Below, in pieces: positions 34,088 to 42,263 of a stretch of 64,000 bases of DNA. Numbering within the stretch: position 1 is the first letter of the stretch; each line of letters begins with the position of its first letter. The DNA is from Natrinema altunense (GTDB lineage: Archaea > Halobacteriota > Halobacteria > Halobacteriales > Natrialbaceae): the NCBI RefSeq assembly GCF_000731985.1, contig NZ_JNCS01000009.1, positions 80,494 to 144,493 on the forward strand. Direction: 5' to 3'. A model generated the notes under the pieces. It did not search any database, was not told the origin of the DNA, and saw only the letters and a program-made list of their open reading frames with translations. The translations under genes were made by a program, and so were the position numbers.

Positions 34088-35281
34088 ATGGACAGCGTCG
34101 ACGCTGCCGGCCTCGGGATCGGTGACGAGTACCCGCCCCGAATCATGGGCGTATTGAACGTCAGCGAGGAATCGCCGTACGATCCGAGCGTCTTCGACGA
34201 CCCCGGCGAGGCGGCCCGTTACGTCGACGAGGAACTGATCGATGAGGGGGCCGACATCGTCGATATCGGCCTCGAGTCGGCGAACAAGCGCTTCGACGTG
34301 CTCTCGGCCGAAGAGGAACTCGAGCGGCTGTCCGTCGCGCTCGAGACGATCGAGAGCGTTTCCGGGGACGCGATCTTCTCGATCGAGACGCGGTACGCCG
34401 AGGTAGCCGACGAGGCTCTCTCGCAGGGGTTCGACATGGTCAACGACATCTGCGGCTTCGCCGATCCCGAGCTGCCGACCGTCTGCGAGGACTACGATGT
34501 CGCCGTCGCCAAGATGGCGAGTCCGCCCGATCTCGAGCGGCCGGGTGCCGTCGAGGAGACCGACTGGGCGGCGCGGAAGTCCCCCGAGTGGGCCGCCGAG
34601 GCCGACTACGTCGAGCAGGTCTACGAGGCGCTCAAACAAAACGGGATCACGGACAAGACGATCGTCGATCCCGCGTTCGGCGGCTGGAGCGAGGCCCAGA
34701 CGCTCGCCGACGACCGCGATACCTTCCGCCGACTCCACGAGTTCCGTGCGCTCGACCGACCGATGCTGGTCTCGATCAATCGGAAGAACTTCCTCGGCGA
34801 ACTCGCGGACCGCGAGACCGACGAGCGGTTACCGGTGAGTCTGGCGGCGACTTCGATGGCCGTCGAACGCGGGGCACACGTGATTCGGACCCACGACGTG
34901 GCCGAAACGCGGGACGCGGCGCTGATCGGGAAGGCCTTTACCGAGCGTACAAGCGCCAGTATCGGCGGGGTCACCATCTCGCAACTGGACGTGGACTCGA
35001 CCCGCGCGTTTCGGACCCATCTCAGAGAGCGCGGGATCGATCCCACGTTCGCGGACGACTGGGGAACCCAACTGCTCGAGATCGAGGGTCTCGATGACGA
35101 CGCGAGCGAGCGGCTGACGTCGATCGCAGCGGAACACGGTGCGGTCATCCAGCCGTCGTCCGACGGCGACCTTCTTCTTATAGGATCGGCGACGGCCGTT
35201 TCCGATGTTTCAGGTCGTCTCGCCGGAAAAACCGGCGACATCGGGGCCCTCGGAGAGAAGCTGTCAAGGCTGCTGCGTTAA
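34088..35281 (+). CDS. folP: Dihydropteroate synthase
   Basis: 397 residues. The TIM-barrel pterin-binding domain shows RIMGVLNVSEESPYDPS, then DEGADIVDIGLESANKRFD (normally DxGGES), FDMVNDICGF (normally the VNDxSG motif) and PMLVSINRKNFLGEL. The enzyme joins a hydroxymethyl-dihydropterin to an aminobenzoate-type partner in folate synthesis. An extra C-terminal domain of about 120 residues (from about 275) is beyond the length of bacterial FolP. The DIGLES variant of the DIGGES motif is a notable substitution. An mptE-like gene of the same pathway lies downstream. Confidence 0.85.
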   Translation: MDSVDAAGLGIGDEYPPRIMGVLNVSEESPYDPSVFDDPGEAARYVDEELIDEGADIVDIGLESANKRFDVLSAEEELERLSVALETIESVSGDAIFSIETRYAEVADEALSQGFDMVNDICGFADPELPTVCEDYDVAVAKMASPPDLERPGAVEETDWAARKSPEWAAEADYVEQVYEALKQNGITDKTIVDPAFGGWSEAQTLADDRDTFRRLHEFRALDRPMLVSINRKNFLGELADRETDERLPVSLAATSMAVERGAHVIRTHDVAETRDAALIGKAFTERTSASIGGVTISQLDVDSTRAFRTHLRERGIDPTFADDWGTQLLEIEGLDDDASERLTSIAAEHGAVIQPSSDGDLLLIGSATAVSDVSGRLAGKTGDIGALGEKLSRLLR

Positions 35282-35304
35282 GAGAAAGCTTATGCCGGAT
35301 GCTT

Positions 35305-35460
35305 CAAAAGGAGGGAGTGGACGCCGGGGTAGCCTCCCGGGTAGGGGTACTTTGGAGGCGACCCCCGGCCCATAACACGGAATTATTGCGCTACTACATT
35401 GCCCAGTGCGAACTGGGTCCAGCTACGGAGTATTGTGGGTACCCCATCACTCCTGACACG
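35305..35460 (+). ncRNA. Candidate structured RNA, possibly a two-part H/ACA guide
   Basis: The stretch folds strongly on paper. Hairpin 1 has stem GCCGGGG (35323-35329) with CCCCGGC (35363-35369) and an inner stem GCCTCC/GGAGGC, and is followed by ACA at 35375-35377. Next are CCCAGT-GCGA-ACTGGG (35402-35417) and a GGAGT/ACTCC hairpin (35427-35453) that ends two bases before a second ACA at 35456-35458. A CTTATG box at 35289-35294 is at promoter distance. About 150 bases with two ACA motifs resembles the Haloferax sR-h45 type H/ACA RNA, but I could not resolve guide pockets. Confidence 0.4.
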
Positions 35461-35491
35461 CAGTGATGCTCGCTGCTATTCGGCCCTGCTC

Positions 35492-35509
35492 TCGGTCTCC
35501 CGAGACCGA
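35492..35509. promoter_or_regulatory. Inverted repeat TCGGTCTC-CC-GAGACCGA
   Basis: A perfect 8-bp palindrome 35 bases upstream of the mptE-like start. It could be an operator or a transcript-end hairpin for the preceding RNA; there is no T-run after it. Confidence 0.4.
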
Positions 35510-35543
35510 ACACACAAACGGGTAGAGCGTCGAAGACGGTCAC

Positions 35544-36245
35544 ATGGAGTTCGACGACTGGGAACCCGTCTACGAGGCGATCCGCCGGGATTTCGGCTAC
35601 GATCGCGCCGGCGACGAGCGTGGGCGCGATCGTCTCGCGTCCCTTCTCGAGACGTCGTTCGACCCCTCCGAACTGCCGATCGGCCCCGAAACGACCGTCG
35701 CCGTGGCGGGAGCGGGGCCGTCTCTCGAGACCGACCGATCCCTCGAGCGGGCGCGCGAGGCCGATGTCGTCGTCGCCGCATCGACGGCCGTCGACACCCT
35801 CGCGGCCCACGGCGTCGAGGTGGACTGTATGGTGACGGATCTCGACAAGAACCCGGCGACCGTCGAGCGACTCACCGCGCGGGGCGTCCCGGTCGCGGTT
35901 CACGGTCACGGCGACAATCTCGACGCGATCCGGACGGTCGTTCCGAACTGCGACCACGAGTACGTTCTGCCGACGACACAGGCCGCGCCGTACGGCCCGG
36001 TCCGGAACGTCGGCGGCTTTACCGACGGCGACCGGGCCGCGTTTCTCGCCGATCACGCCGGAGCCGCTCGACTCGTCTTCGTCGGCTGGGACTTCGACGA
36101 TCCCGCGGTCGACCCGCCGAAAGCGCGCAAACTCGAGTGGGCCGAACGCCTCCTCTTCTGGCTCGAGACGCGCCGCGACGAGCGATTCGCGGTGCTCGAC
36201 GGCCGACGCGACACCATCGAGACGACCGCACTCCCGATCCCGTAA
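35544..36245 (+). CDS. mptE: 6-hydroxymethyl-7,8-dihydropterin pyrophosphokinase, archaeal MptE type
   Basis: 233 residues of the DUF115 family: TVAVAGAGPSLETDRSLERA, DVVVAASTAVDTLAAHGVEV, DCMVTDLDKNPATVERLTAR and RLVFVGWDFDDP are characteristic. Archaeal MptE transfers pyrophosphate from ATP to hydroxymethyldihydropterin, the step just before dihydropteroate synthase. The folP gene 260 bases upstream encodes that next enzyme, so the two genes form a folate locus interrupted by a candidate RNA. Confidence 0.9.
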   Translation: MEFDDWEPVYEAIRRDFGYDRAGDERGRDRLASLLETSFDPSELPIGPETTVAVAGAGPSLETDRSLERAREADVVVAASTAVDTLAAHGVEVDCMVTDLDKNPATVERLTARGVPVAVHGHGDNLDAIRTVVPNCDHEYVLPTTQAAPYGPVRNVGGFTDGDRAAFLADHAGAARLVFVGWDFDDPAVDPPKARKLEWAERLLFWLETRRDERFAVLDGRRDTIETTALPIP

Positions 36246-36275
36246 CGGGACTTGTCGGTCCTCGATTTACCTCCA

Positions 36276-36439
36276 ACTACCGACTCCCGGCGTGACCGAC
36301 GCCGCTGACTCCGGTTTCGACTATAGGCTGGACAGTGCGCGAGCGTCGACTCGAGCGTCGTCCCACACCGACGACACTCCTCGATAACCGTTCCGTCGTC
36401 TCCCGGGAGCAACGCCACCTCGAGTGCTTTTCGCATCAT
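36276..36439 (-). pseudogene. Damaged small zinc-ribbon protein gene
   Basis: A start MMRKALEVALLPGDDGTVIE leads into ECRRCGTTLESTLAHCPAYS, which resembles short haloarchaeal zinc-ribbon proteins whose second knuckle is CPAC. Here the last Cys is Tyr (TAT), and the downstream sequence becomes Arg/Ser-rich and runs antisense into the mptE-like gene instead of stopping after 50-60 residues. This suggests a mutated remnant. It could still encode a diverged protein. Confidence 0.4.
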
Positions 36440-36504
36440 CGATCGCATCGTGGGCCCGTTCTCCTGTCTCCTCATGAGCAGTCGGTCGAGAATATCACCG
36501 ATCG

Positions 36505-36687
36505 TTATGACCTGCCGACATATGTCATAGAACCATGTCTATCCAGATACCCGTTCCGGTAGGGGCGAATCCGCTGTCGCCATTTCCGGGTGGGTTGCTG
36601 AGCAACGCCGCTCTTCTCCTCACCAGTCAGAACCGTCCAGATCAACAGCCCACCCAGTGTCACATAGAGATTGGCGTCAGTACTCAC
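36505..36687 (-). CDS. Small hypothetical protein with one membrane segment
   Basis: 60 residues from a GTG that overlaps the stop of the upstream gene (GTGA). The sequence NLYVTLGGLLIWTVLTGEE gives one hydrophobic segment followed by a basic tail. No family recognised. AT-rich surroundings and poor codon bias keep confidence low; translational coupling is the main support. Confidence 0.3.
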   Translation of the reverse strand: MSTDANLYVTLGGLLIWTVLTGEEKSGVAQQPTRKWRQRIRPYRNGYLDRHGSMTYVGRS

Positions 36688-37160
36688 AGGAGAGTGATTC
36701 GATGAATTGGGACCAAATCACCTGTTCGAAGGGCTTCAGTCCCCTCGCTACACAGAGCCTGTGACTGTGTGTGTGATACCCAGCACCCGGCGATTGCACA
36801 GAGTGCCGACAGTAACGCACTGAATGTGATCACGAAGAGAGACCACAGCACTCCCACCACGTTCGCAAGAGCCAGAATGTCAAGCGGTGCTGAAAGCTCT
36901 GCTACGACGAGATCCGCAGAGGACCAGACTACCGGTAAGCCACCGATGGCCCCAGTTCGAAGGCCGGCACGTTTCACCGACCCAGAGTGTGTCCCGGAGT
37001 ACAGCCCGGACAGGAAACCGGCCACGAGAACCGGAGTCAAGTAAATCATCGACGGATCGGACGTCAGAATTACTGTGAACGGTATTGAGATAACACCGAG
37101 GAGAACGTCCACCCCCATGTATGTTTTTTCCAGTGAGTGGTCATTACTGTTGGAGCCCAT
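36684..37160 (-). CDS. Membrane protein, DUF5518-like
   Basis: 158 residues with about four hydrophobic helices. The segment TPVLVAGFLSGLYSGTHSGS then KRAGLRTGAIGGLPV resembles haloarchaeal DUF5518 proteins, which are small membrane proteins rich in Gly with a repeated GxxAG pattern. Composition is markedly AT-richer and less acidic than neighbours. Two starts are possible (37196 or 37160); the inner one is favoured because it leads directly to the membrane domain. Function unknown; probably acquired DNA. Confidence 0.5.
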   Translation of the reverse strand: MGSNSNDHSLEKTYMGVDVLLGVISIPFTVILTSDPSMIYLTPVLVAGFLSGLYSGTHSGSVKRAGLRTGAIGGLPVVWSSADLVVAELSAPLDILALANVVGVLWSLFVITFSALLSALCAIAGCWVSHTQSQALCSEGTEALRTGDLVPIHRITLL

Positions 37161-37499
37161 AGTGTCTATGAATGTAGTATCTCGTCCCGATATCAAGTAT
37201 TCTTTGAATACAGGGAATGAAAGAAAAACCGTTCACTCGTCTCGAGCATCGTCCTTCTGAACGTCTTCGCTTTGACTAGACCCGTCCTCTGAGTCGTTAT
37301 CGTCGAACATAGTATATACTCATAAATTCGACATGGATCTGTTACGGTCACTACGTCTCTCCGATAGTTTCTGCAAAACATATTCACTCGAGGTCCCGAT
37401 TACAGCCCGGCCGACCGACGGACGATGTCGACGTGGTGGTGGTGGTTCCGAAGGCTCCTGCCGCCCGGCCGGGTGACTGTCGGGGCTCGAGCGAGCCCG
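37161..37499. other. AT-rich intergenic patch
   Basis: Apart from the 25-codon acidic frame at 37233-37310 and the AGTATATACT palindrome beside it, no gene is supported. Composition matches the DUF5518-like gene and suggests a shared foreign origin. Confidence 0.4.
37233..37310 (-). CDS. Very small acidic open frame (25 residues)
   Basis: Reads MFDDNDSEDGSSQSEDVQKD plus DARDE, about half acidic residues, the composition of genuine haloarchaeal proteins and unlike random frames in this AT-rich patch. It precedes the DUF5518-like gene on the same strand. A palindromic AGTATATACT lies directly upstream at 37311-37320. It may be a real microprotein or the tail of a deleted gene. Confidence 0.35.
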   Translation of the reverse strand: MFDDNDSEDGSSQSEDVQKDDARDE

Positions 37500-37583
37500 T
37501 ATAGTAGCAACTGAAACGATTGACACACTGATCGCAACGCCGTCGTGCGATCAGGTGTACAATGACTTTCAGTTGCTACTATA
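37500..37583. mobile_element. 84-bp palindromic MITE-like element
   Basis: Perfect 17-bp terminal inverted repeats TATAGTAGCAACTGAAA (37500-37516) and TTTCAGTTGCTACTATA (37567-37583). The symmetry continues imperfectly inwards (ATTGACACACTGATCGCA against ATTGTACACCTGATCGCA), so the whole unit is a near-complete palindrome. It looks like the fused ends of an insertion sequence with its transposase gone. No target duplication is obvious. It overlaps the 3' end of the zinc-finger gene. Confidence 0.75.
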
Positions 37584-37745
37584 GTTGTCGCGGTGGACGA
37601 GTTTCGGCGGCACCGTACAGCCACAGGGGCTCGCGGAGGCGGTCATGGGGCCGGAGACGGTGAGGAATCCGATGGGGGTACCGCAGCGCGGGCACTCCGG
37701 GGGCGGCGAGTCGTCGTCCGGATCGCCGTCGCGGCCGCTACGCAT
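37569..37745 (-). CDS. Small zinc-finger protein whose 3' end lies in the palindromic element
   Basis: 58 residues. CPRCGTPIGFLTVSGPMTAS then PCGC forms a CPxCG-type zinc knuckle pair like those of abundant small haloarchaeal zinc proteins. The last residues NYSSN and the stop codon are encoded by the right terminal repeat of the 84-bp element (37567-37583), so the original C-terminus has been replaced. ATG at 37745 (MRSGRDGDPDDD) is chosen for the acidic N-terminus. Confidence 0.6.
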   Translation of the reverse strand: MRSGRDGDPDDDSPPPECPRCGTPIGFLTVSGPMTASASPCGCTVPPKLVHRDNYSSN

Positions 37746-37839
37746 GGGTCGCACACCTCGAGCGGGGGGACGGCGATGACACTCCTGCAGTCGGGCGATT
37801 CCGCGGTCGTGCGGGACGTTTATATCCCGGTAGAATGTA

Positions 37840-37925
37840 CGCAATCATTGCTTGCAAATCCCCGCAGGGATTTGGAAGCGAGTCTCGGGTGGTACCAGCA
37901 CCCGGGACGTTTCGATACGTCCCCT
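37840..37925 (+). ncRNA. Candidate small RNA with three consecutive hairpins
   Basis: Three perfect stems occur in a row: CAAATCCC-CGCA-GGGATTTG (37855-37874), CGGGTG/CACCCG (37886-37904) and GGGACGT/ACGTCCC (37904-37923). A GTTTATATCC box at 37809-37818 sits about 25 bases before the presumed start. The neighbouring frames do not look coding. This could equally be a structured 5' region of a short leaderless frame beginning at ATG 37835. Confidence 0.35.
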
Positions 37926-38261
37926 TACCTTTGGAGACTGCTTCCAGTATATCCGTTGACTCGTTGGCACTTATATCTACTGCAAGCGGCGCGAAAACGA
38001 CCGTCGCCGCCCGCGCTCCCCGCCGCTCGAGGCCCGCCCTGCGGACGCGGCTGTCCGCCTCGGGGTTGATTTTTCGACGGGGTTCAGTCTCCGCTCAAGA
38101 GAACGGACCTCGTCCTCTGTGAGTGTTATTGTTTCGGTATACTGAACGCCGCTCGCTCCGTCGCGTGGTAATTCGTTCCTAACTCCGTTTGCACGACCGC
38201 TCCCGTCGTTCGATCGACGTGCTCGTCCCGAACGGGATCGATGGGATCGCGCTCGCGGGTG
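37926..38261. other. Intergenic stretch without a supported gene
   Basis: Contains AT-rich promoter-like boxes (CACTTATATC about 37967-37976 and CGGTATACTGAAC about 38134-38146), but no frame with haloarchaeal coding character follows either. Confidence 0.4.
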
Positions 38262-39422
38262 TTAAAACAGCGCGTCGAGTTCGTCGCCAGTGTCCATCAG
38301 CGACGCGAAGTCCTCGTCGGCGGTCGCCCGCACGTCCGCGGTCGTCTCCTGAGCCTCGATCGCGACCTCCTGGAGTTGGTCGATCCGCGGCACGTCGGTC
38401 ACGCCCGACAGCAGGACGATCGTCCCGACCTCGTCCCGAACCGTGATCGGGTAATCCCCGCCGCGGATCTCCATGCTGCCGGTCTCGTCCTCGAGCCACT
38501 GGCGGCCGCGTTCGACGCCCTTGCGATTGAGGTAGTTCGGCGGACCACTCGCGACGACCAGGCCGCGGTCGGCGCTGGCGACGTCGCAGGGGAGCGTGAG
38601 GCGGCCGAGGGTTGCCTTGCGGACGAGGCTGGTCAGTCGGTTCGTCGCCGATCCTTCGTCGAACTCGTCGTCGGCGGTCAGCGACGACAGGAGGCCGTCG
38701 TCGATCTCGACCGTCTCGCTGGCGTAGCCGACCGTGGAGACGCCGCTGTTCGAGAGCGTGTTGATGATCTCGCTCGAGTCGACGACGCTCTCGGCGACGT
38801 GATCGCCTTCCCGAACCTCGCCGGCGGCGAAGAGGAGGCCGAACCGCTCGACGATTTCGCGGTTGATGCGGTCGTAGCCGCCTTCGACGGACTCGCCGGC
38901 GCTGCGCCAGGCGTCGTTGTCGAAGACCAGCAGGTTGTCGACCTGGTCGACGAACGTCCGGAACGAGCGGGCTGCGTTGAGCGTGTAAATGCCACCCTCG
39001 TCCGTGCCGGGGAGGATACCCAGCCCGTAGACGGGTTGGGTGTAGACCCGCTGGAGGTGTTTCGCGAGGACCGGCGCGCCGCCGCTCCCGGTGCCGCCGC
39101 CCATGCCAGCGACGACGAGGAACGCGTCGATCTCGTGGACCGGAATCCGATCGATCGCGCCCTGTAGTTCGTCGATGTTCGCCTCGGCGATTTCCGCGCC
39201 GAGTTCGTTGTCAGCGCCGACGCCGTGGCCTTTCACGCGTGCCTGTCCGATGAGGACTCGGTTCTCCACGGAGACGCGGTCGAGGCCTTTGAGGTCCGTC
39301 GTCGCCGAGTTGATCGCGATCGCCGATTCGACGAAGCCGCCGTCGATCGCGTCGTCGAACGCGAGGAACTCGTCGACGACCTTCCCGCCTGCCTGACCGA
39401 AGCCGATGAGTGCGAGTTTCAT
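38262..39422 (-). CDS. cetZ: Tubulin/FtsZ superfamily protein CetZ
   Basis: 386 residues. The GTPase core starts MKLALIGFGQAGGKVVDEFL and carries the tubulin signature GMGGGTGSGG (106-115); INSATTDL and the T7-loop region are recognisable. CetZ proteins are archaeal tubulin relatives that control cell shape and motility in haloarchaea. Several paralogues usually occur in one genome, so the subtype cannot be named from this alone. The C-terminal acidic helix (TADEDFASLMDTGDELDALF) is typical. Confidence 0.9.
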   Translation of the reverse strand: MKLALIGFGQAGGKVVDEFLAFDDAIDGGFVESAIAINSATTDLKGLDRVSVENRVLIGQARVKGHGVGADNELGAEIAEANIDELQGAIDRIPVHEIDAFLVVAGMGGGTGSGGAPVLAKHLQRVYTQPVYGLGILPGTDEGGIYTLNAARSFRTFVDQVDNLLVFDNDAWRSAGESVEGGYDRINREIVERFGLLFAAGEVREGDHVAESVVDSSEIINTLSNSGVSTVGYASETVEIDDGLLSSLTADDEFDEGSATNRLTSLVRKATLGRLTLPCDVASADRGLVVASGPPNYLNRKGVERGRQWLEDETGSMEIRGGDYPITVRDEVGTIVLLSGVTDVPRIDQLQEVAIEAQETTADVRATADEDFASLMDTGDELDALF

Positions 39423-39733
39423 AGCTGTCTGACGTGGCCGTTCCCCGGCGCGACCGCGACCGGATAGCGTCGCCGGGCGGATCAGCCGGGATCGGAACGG
39501 GTTCCACGTCCCGTGAATCCGCGGACGTAGGCATTGTTATGAGCCGCATATACTCGAAGAAAATACACTCACGAATTCGTTACCCTCTGTAAGCCGTGAC
39601 TCCCATTGGAAGCTAACTGTCCGCATCAGTCGGGCACCGACGACGTGGCAGTGCAGTCGTACCCCGAACGAATCGTCGCTCGTGGCGCGTCGATACCCCC
39701 ACGTTTTCCGTTCTCCGCCCGTCAGATCCGGGT
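39423..39733. other. Divergent promoter region between cetZ and photolyase
   Basis: 311 bases with no supported gene. An AT-richer stretch (CATATACTCGAAGAAAATACAC, about 39548-39569) is the only obvious feature. Confidence 0.4.
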
Positions 39734-41143
39734 ATGATCGTTCACTGGCACCGTCGGGACCTCCGTCCGGGTGATAACCGCGGGCTCGCACGCGCCGCCT
39801 CGGCCGACGAGCCCGTCGTCCCGCTGTTCGTGCTCGACCCGTCCGTCCTCGAACACGCCTCGCCGGTCCGTGTCGCATGCCTGCTCGAGGCCCTCGAGAG
39901 CCTTCGGTCGTGGTACGACGCGCACGGGAGTGACCTGCTCGTGGTGCGGGACGAGGCGAGCGCGGCCGTACCCCGGGTCGCGACGGCACACGACGCCGCG
40001 ACGGTCGTCTGGAACGAGGACTACAGCGGACTCGCCCGGGAACGCGACCAGGCCGTCCGGGCGGCGCTCGCGGACGAGGGGATCACGGCCGAGTCGGTCC
40101 ACGATGCGGTCCACCACGAACCGGGGTCGATTACGCCGAATCAGGGCGATCACTACTCGGTCTTTTCCTACTTCTGGAAGAAGTGGCGCGACCGCGACAA
40201 GCGAGCGCCGGCCGACGAGCCCGAGTCGAGCGACCTCGCGGCCGTCTCGGGCGACCCGATTCCGACGCTCGCGGATCTCGGGTTCGACGAGCCCGAGGCG
40301 ACGCCGCCGACGGTGACGACGGCGGCGGCCCGGGAGCGGGTGGCCGACTTCTGTTCGGGACCGATCTACGAGTACGCCGCGCTGCGCGACTATCCCGCCG
40401 AAAGCGGGACCTCCCGGCTCTCGCCACACCTCAAGTGGGGAACGATCGGGCCGCGGGAACTGTACGCCGCCACCGAGCGCGCCGCCGACCGAGCCGAGCG
40501 CGACGCCGATCGCGAGAGCGTCCGCGAGTTCCAGCGCCAACTCGCCTGGCGAGAGTTCTACGCCCACGTCCTCGCGTTCAACCCGAACACGGTCACCGAG
40601 GACTTCAGCGGCTACGACAACGAGATCGACTGGCGCGACGATCCCGACGCGCTCGAGGCCTGGAAAGCCGGCACGACGGGGTATCCGATCATCGACGCGG
40701 GGATGCGCCAACTCCGCGCGGACGGGTGGATGCACAACCGCGTGCGGATGCTCGTCGCCTCTTTCCTGACGAAGGACCTCCTGACCGACTGGCGCGCGGG
40801 CTACGCCTGGTTCCGGGAGAAACTGGCGGACCACGACACCGCAAACGACGTCGGCGGGTGGCAGTGGGCGGGATCGACCGGGACCGACGCCCAGCCGTAT
40901 TTCCGGGTGTTCAACCCGATGAAACAGGGCCGTGAGTACGATCCCGACGCCGAGTACATCCGCGAGTACGTCCCCGAACTCGCGGACGCGACTGCCGCGG
41001 ACATCCACGGCTGGCACGACCTCGAGCCGGCCGAGCGCGAGCGGATCGCCCCCGACTATCCGGGGCCGATCGTCGACCACGCCGAGCGTCGGGACCGAGC
41101 CATCGAACTCTTCGAACGGGCGCGCGGCGAGTCGTCGGAGTAG
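39734..41143 (+). CDS. phr: Deoxyribodipyrimidine photolyase (class I)
   Basis: 469 residues. The photolyase alpha/beta domain starts IVHWHRRDLRPGDNRGLARA, and the FAD domain carries the signature TGYPIIDAGMRQLRADGWMH with NRVRMLVASFLTKDLL plus WQWAGSTGTDAQPYFR. It repairs UV-induced pyrimidine dimers using blue light with FADH-. The Trp residues of the electron-transfer chain and the substrate pocket (Trp in DVGGWQWAGS) are present, favouring a true photolyase over a cryptochrome. Confidence 0.9.
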   Translation: MIVHWHRRDLRPGDNRGLARAASADEPVVPLFVLDPSVLEHASPVRVACLLEALESLRSWYDAHGSDLLVVRDEASAAVPRVATAHDAATVVWNEDYSGLARERDQAVRAALADEGITAESVHDAVHHEPGSITPNQGDHYSVFSYFWKKWRDRDKRAPADEPESSDLAAVSGDPIPTLADLGFDEPEATPPTVTTAAARERVADFCSGPIYEYAALRDYPAESGTSRLSPHLKWGTIGPRELYAATERAADRAERDADRESVREFQRQLAWREFYAHVLAFNPNTVTEDFSGYDNEIDWRDDPDALEAWKAGTTGYPIIDAGMRQLRADGWMHNRVRMLVASFLTKDLLTDWRAGYAWFREKLADHDTANDVGGWQWAGSTGTDAQPYFRVFNPMKQGREYDPDAEYIREYVPELADATAADIHGWHDLEPAERERIAPDYPGPIVDHAERRDRAIELFERARGESSE

Positions 41144-41222
41144 GGTCGCGCCGCCTCGTCGTTCGGGAGTGGGTCGGAACGCCGTCGACGGAGTCGGCCG
41201 ACGAGTGGCCGCCGAGGTCGGC

Positions 41223-42188
41223 CTACGCCCAGTAGGCGTCTCCGGGCTGGGTCTCGAAGATCGCCCGCTCGAGGAGGTCGATCGCCTTCTCGAGGCCTTC
41301 CCGCGAACTGGTCAGGGAATCCTCATGTTCGATGCTCAGGGCGCCGTCGTAGCCGACCAGTCGGAGCGTCGAGACGATGTCCTTCCAGTGGGTTTCGTCG
41401 TGACCGTACCCGACCGACCGGAAGAGCCACGAGCGGTTGGGTTCGTCGTCGTAGGCGGTCGTGTCTAGAACTCCCTTTTCGCGGGCCTGTGCGTCGTAGA
41501 TCTTGGTATCCTTGGCGTGGACGTGGTGGATCGCGTCGCGCTCGCCCAGATAGCGGATCGCGTCGGTGATCGTGATCCCTTGCCAGTAGAGGTGGGACGG
41601 ATCGAAATTCGCCCCGATCCGCTCGCCGGTCTCCTCGCGTAGCCGTGCCAGGCCGTGGGGCTCGTAGACCAGCATGTTCGGATGCATCTCGATCGCGATA
41701 TCGACCTCGTGATCGGCGGCTAGAGCCGCGATCTCACCCCAGTAGTCGACGGCCCGCTCCCACTGGTACTCGAGCGCGGCGGCGTGTTCGGGCGGCCACG
41801 GGGCCGTGATCCAGTTTGGCACCTCGTCGTTCGGCCCGCCGGCCGGGAGTCCCGAGAAGCAAGTGACGGTCCCGACCTCGAGTTGGGCGGCCAGTCGGAT
41901 CGCCTCGCGGAGTTCGGTGTCGGCCTCCTCGGCCCGCTGGTCGTCGGGATGGAGCGGATTGTTGTGGGTCGCGAGCGCGCTGATCCGCATGTCGTACTCT
42001 TCGAGCAGATCGCGGAGTGCCGCCTGTTCGCTCTCGTCGTCGAGGTATGCGGCCCGCTCGAGGTGGTCCTGTCCCGGATGCCCGCCGACGCCCGGTTCGA
42101 TCGCCCCGACGCCGAGTCCGTCGAGGTCGGGCAGCGCGCTCTCGAGCGGTTCGTCGGCCAGCGGTGGGGTATGCACGCCGATCTCCAT
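41223..42188 (-). CDS. Sugar phosphate isomerase/epimerase family TIM barrel
   Basis: 321 residues of the xylose-isomerase-like TIM-barrel family. Metal-binding residues expected in the family are visible: Glu in the VDIAIEMHPNM strand, IGANFDPSHLYWQG with Asp/His, HHVHAKDTKI with the HxK pair, and GALSIEHEDSL near the end. Such proteins isomerise or dehydrate sugar acids and inositols. It is transcribed with the Gfo/Idh oxidoreductase, 75 bases downstream of it, so both probably process the sugar imported by the adjacent ABC system. Confidence 0.85.
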   Translation of the reverse strand: MEIGVHTPPLADEPLESALPDLDGLGVGAIEPGVGGHPGQDHLERAAYLDDESEQAALRDLLEEYDMRISALATHNNPLHPDDQRAEEADTELREAIRLAAQLEVGTVTCFSGLPAGGPNDEVPNWITAPWPPEHAAALEYQWERAVDYWGEIAALAADHEVDIAIEMHPNMLVYEPHGLARLREETGERIGANFDPSHLYWQGITITDAIRYLGERDAIHHVHAKDTKIYDAQAREKGVLDTTAYDDEPNRSWLFRSVGYGHDETHWKDIVSTLRLVGYDGALSIEHEDSLTSSREGLEKAIDLLERAIFETQPGDAYWA

Positions 42189-42263
42189 GGGCGTGCCAGC
42201 ACGGCCGGAAAAATAAAACGAGGGCTGGCAGGCACTCGGTGGCGTCGACCGGTCGCCCGCGTT

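Noticed and set aside
37850..37879. 30-base unit resembling a haloarchaeal type I-B CRISPR repeat (ends in GGGATTTGGAAGC)
   Set aside because: Only one copy, no second repeat at spacer distance, no cas genes; better explained as one of three consecutive hairpins.
37835..38122. 95-codon rightward frame starting near a TATA-like box
   Set aside because: Beyond the first residues it is Arg/Ser/Ala-rich with no bias; the hairpins in its first part suggest RNA rather than protein.
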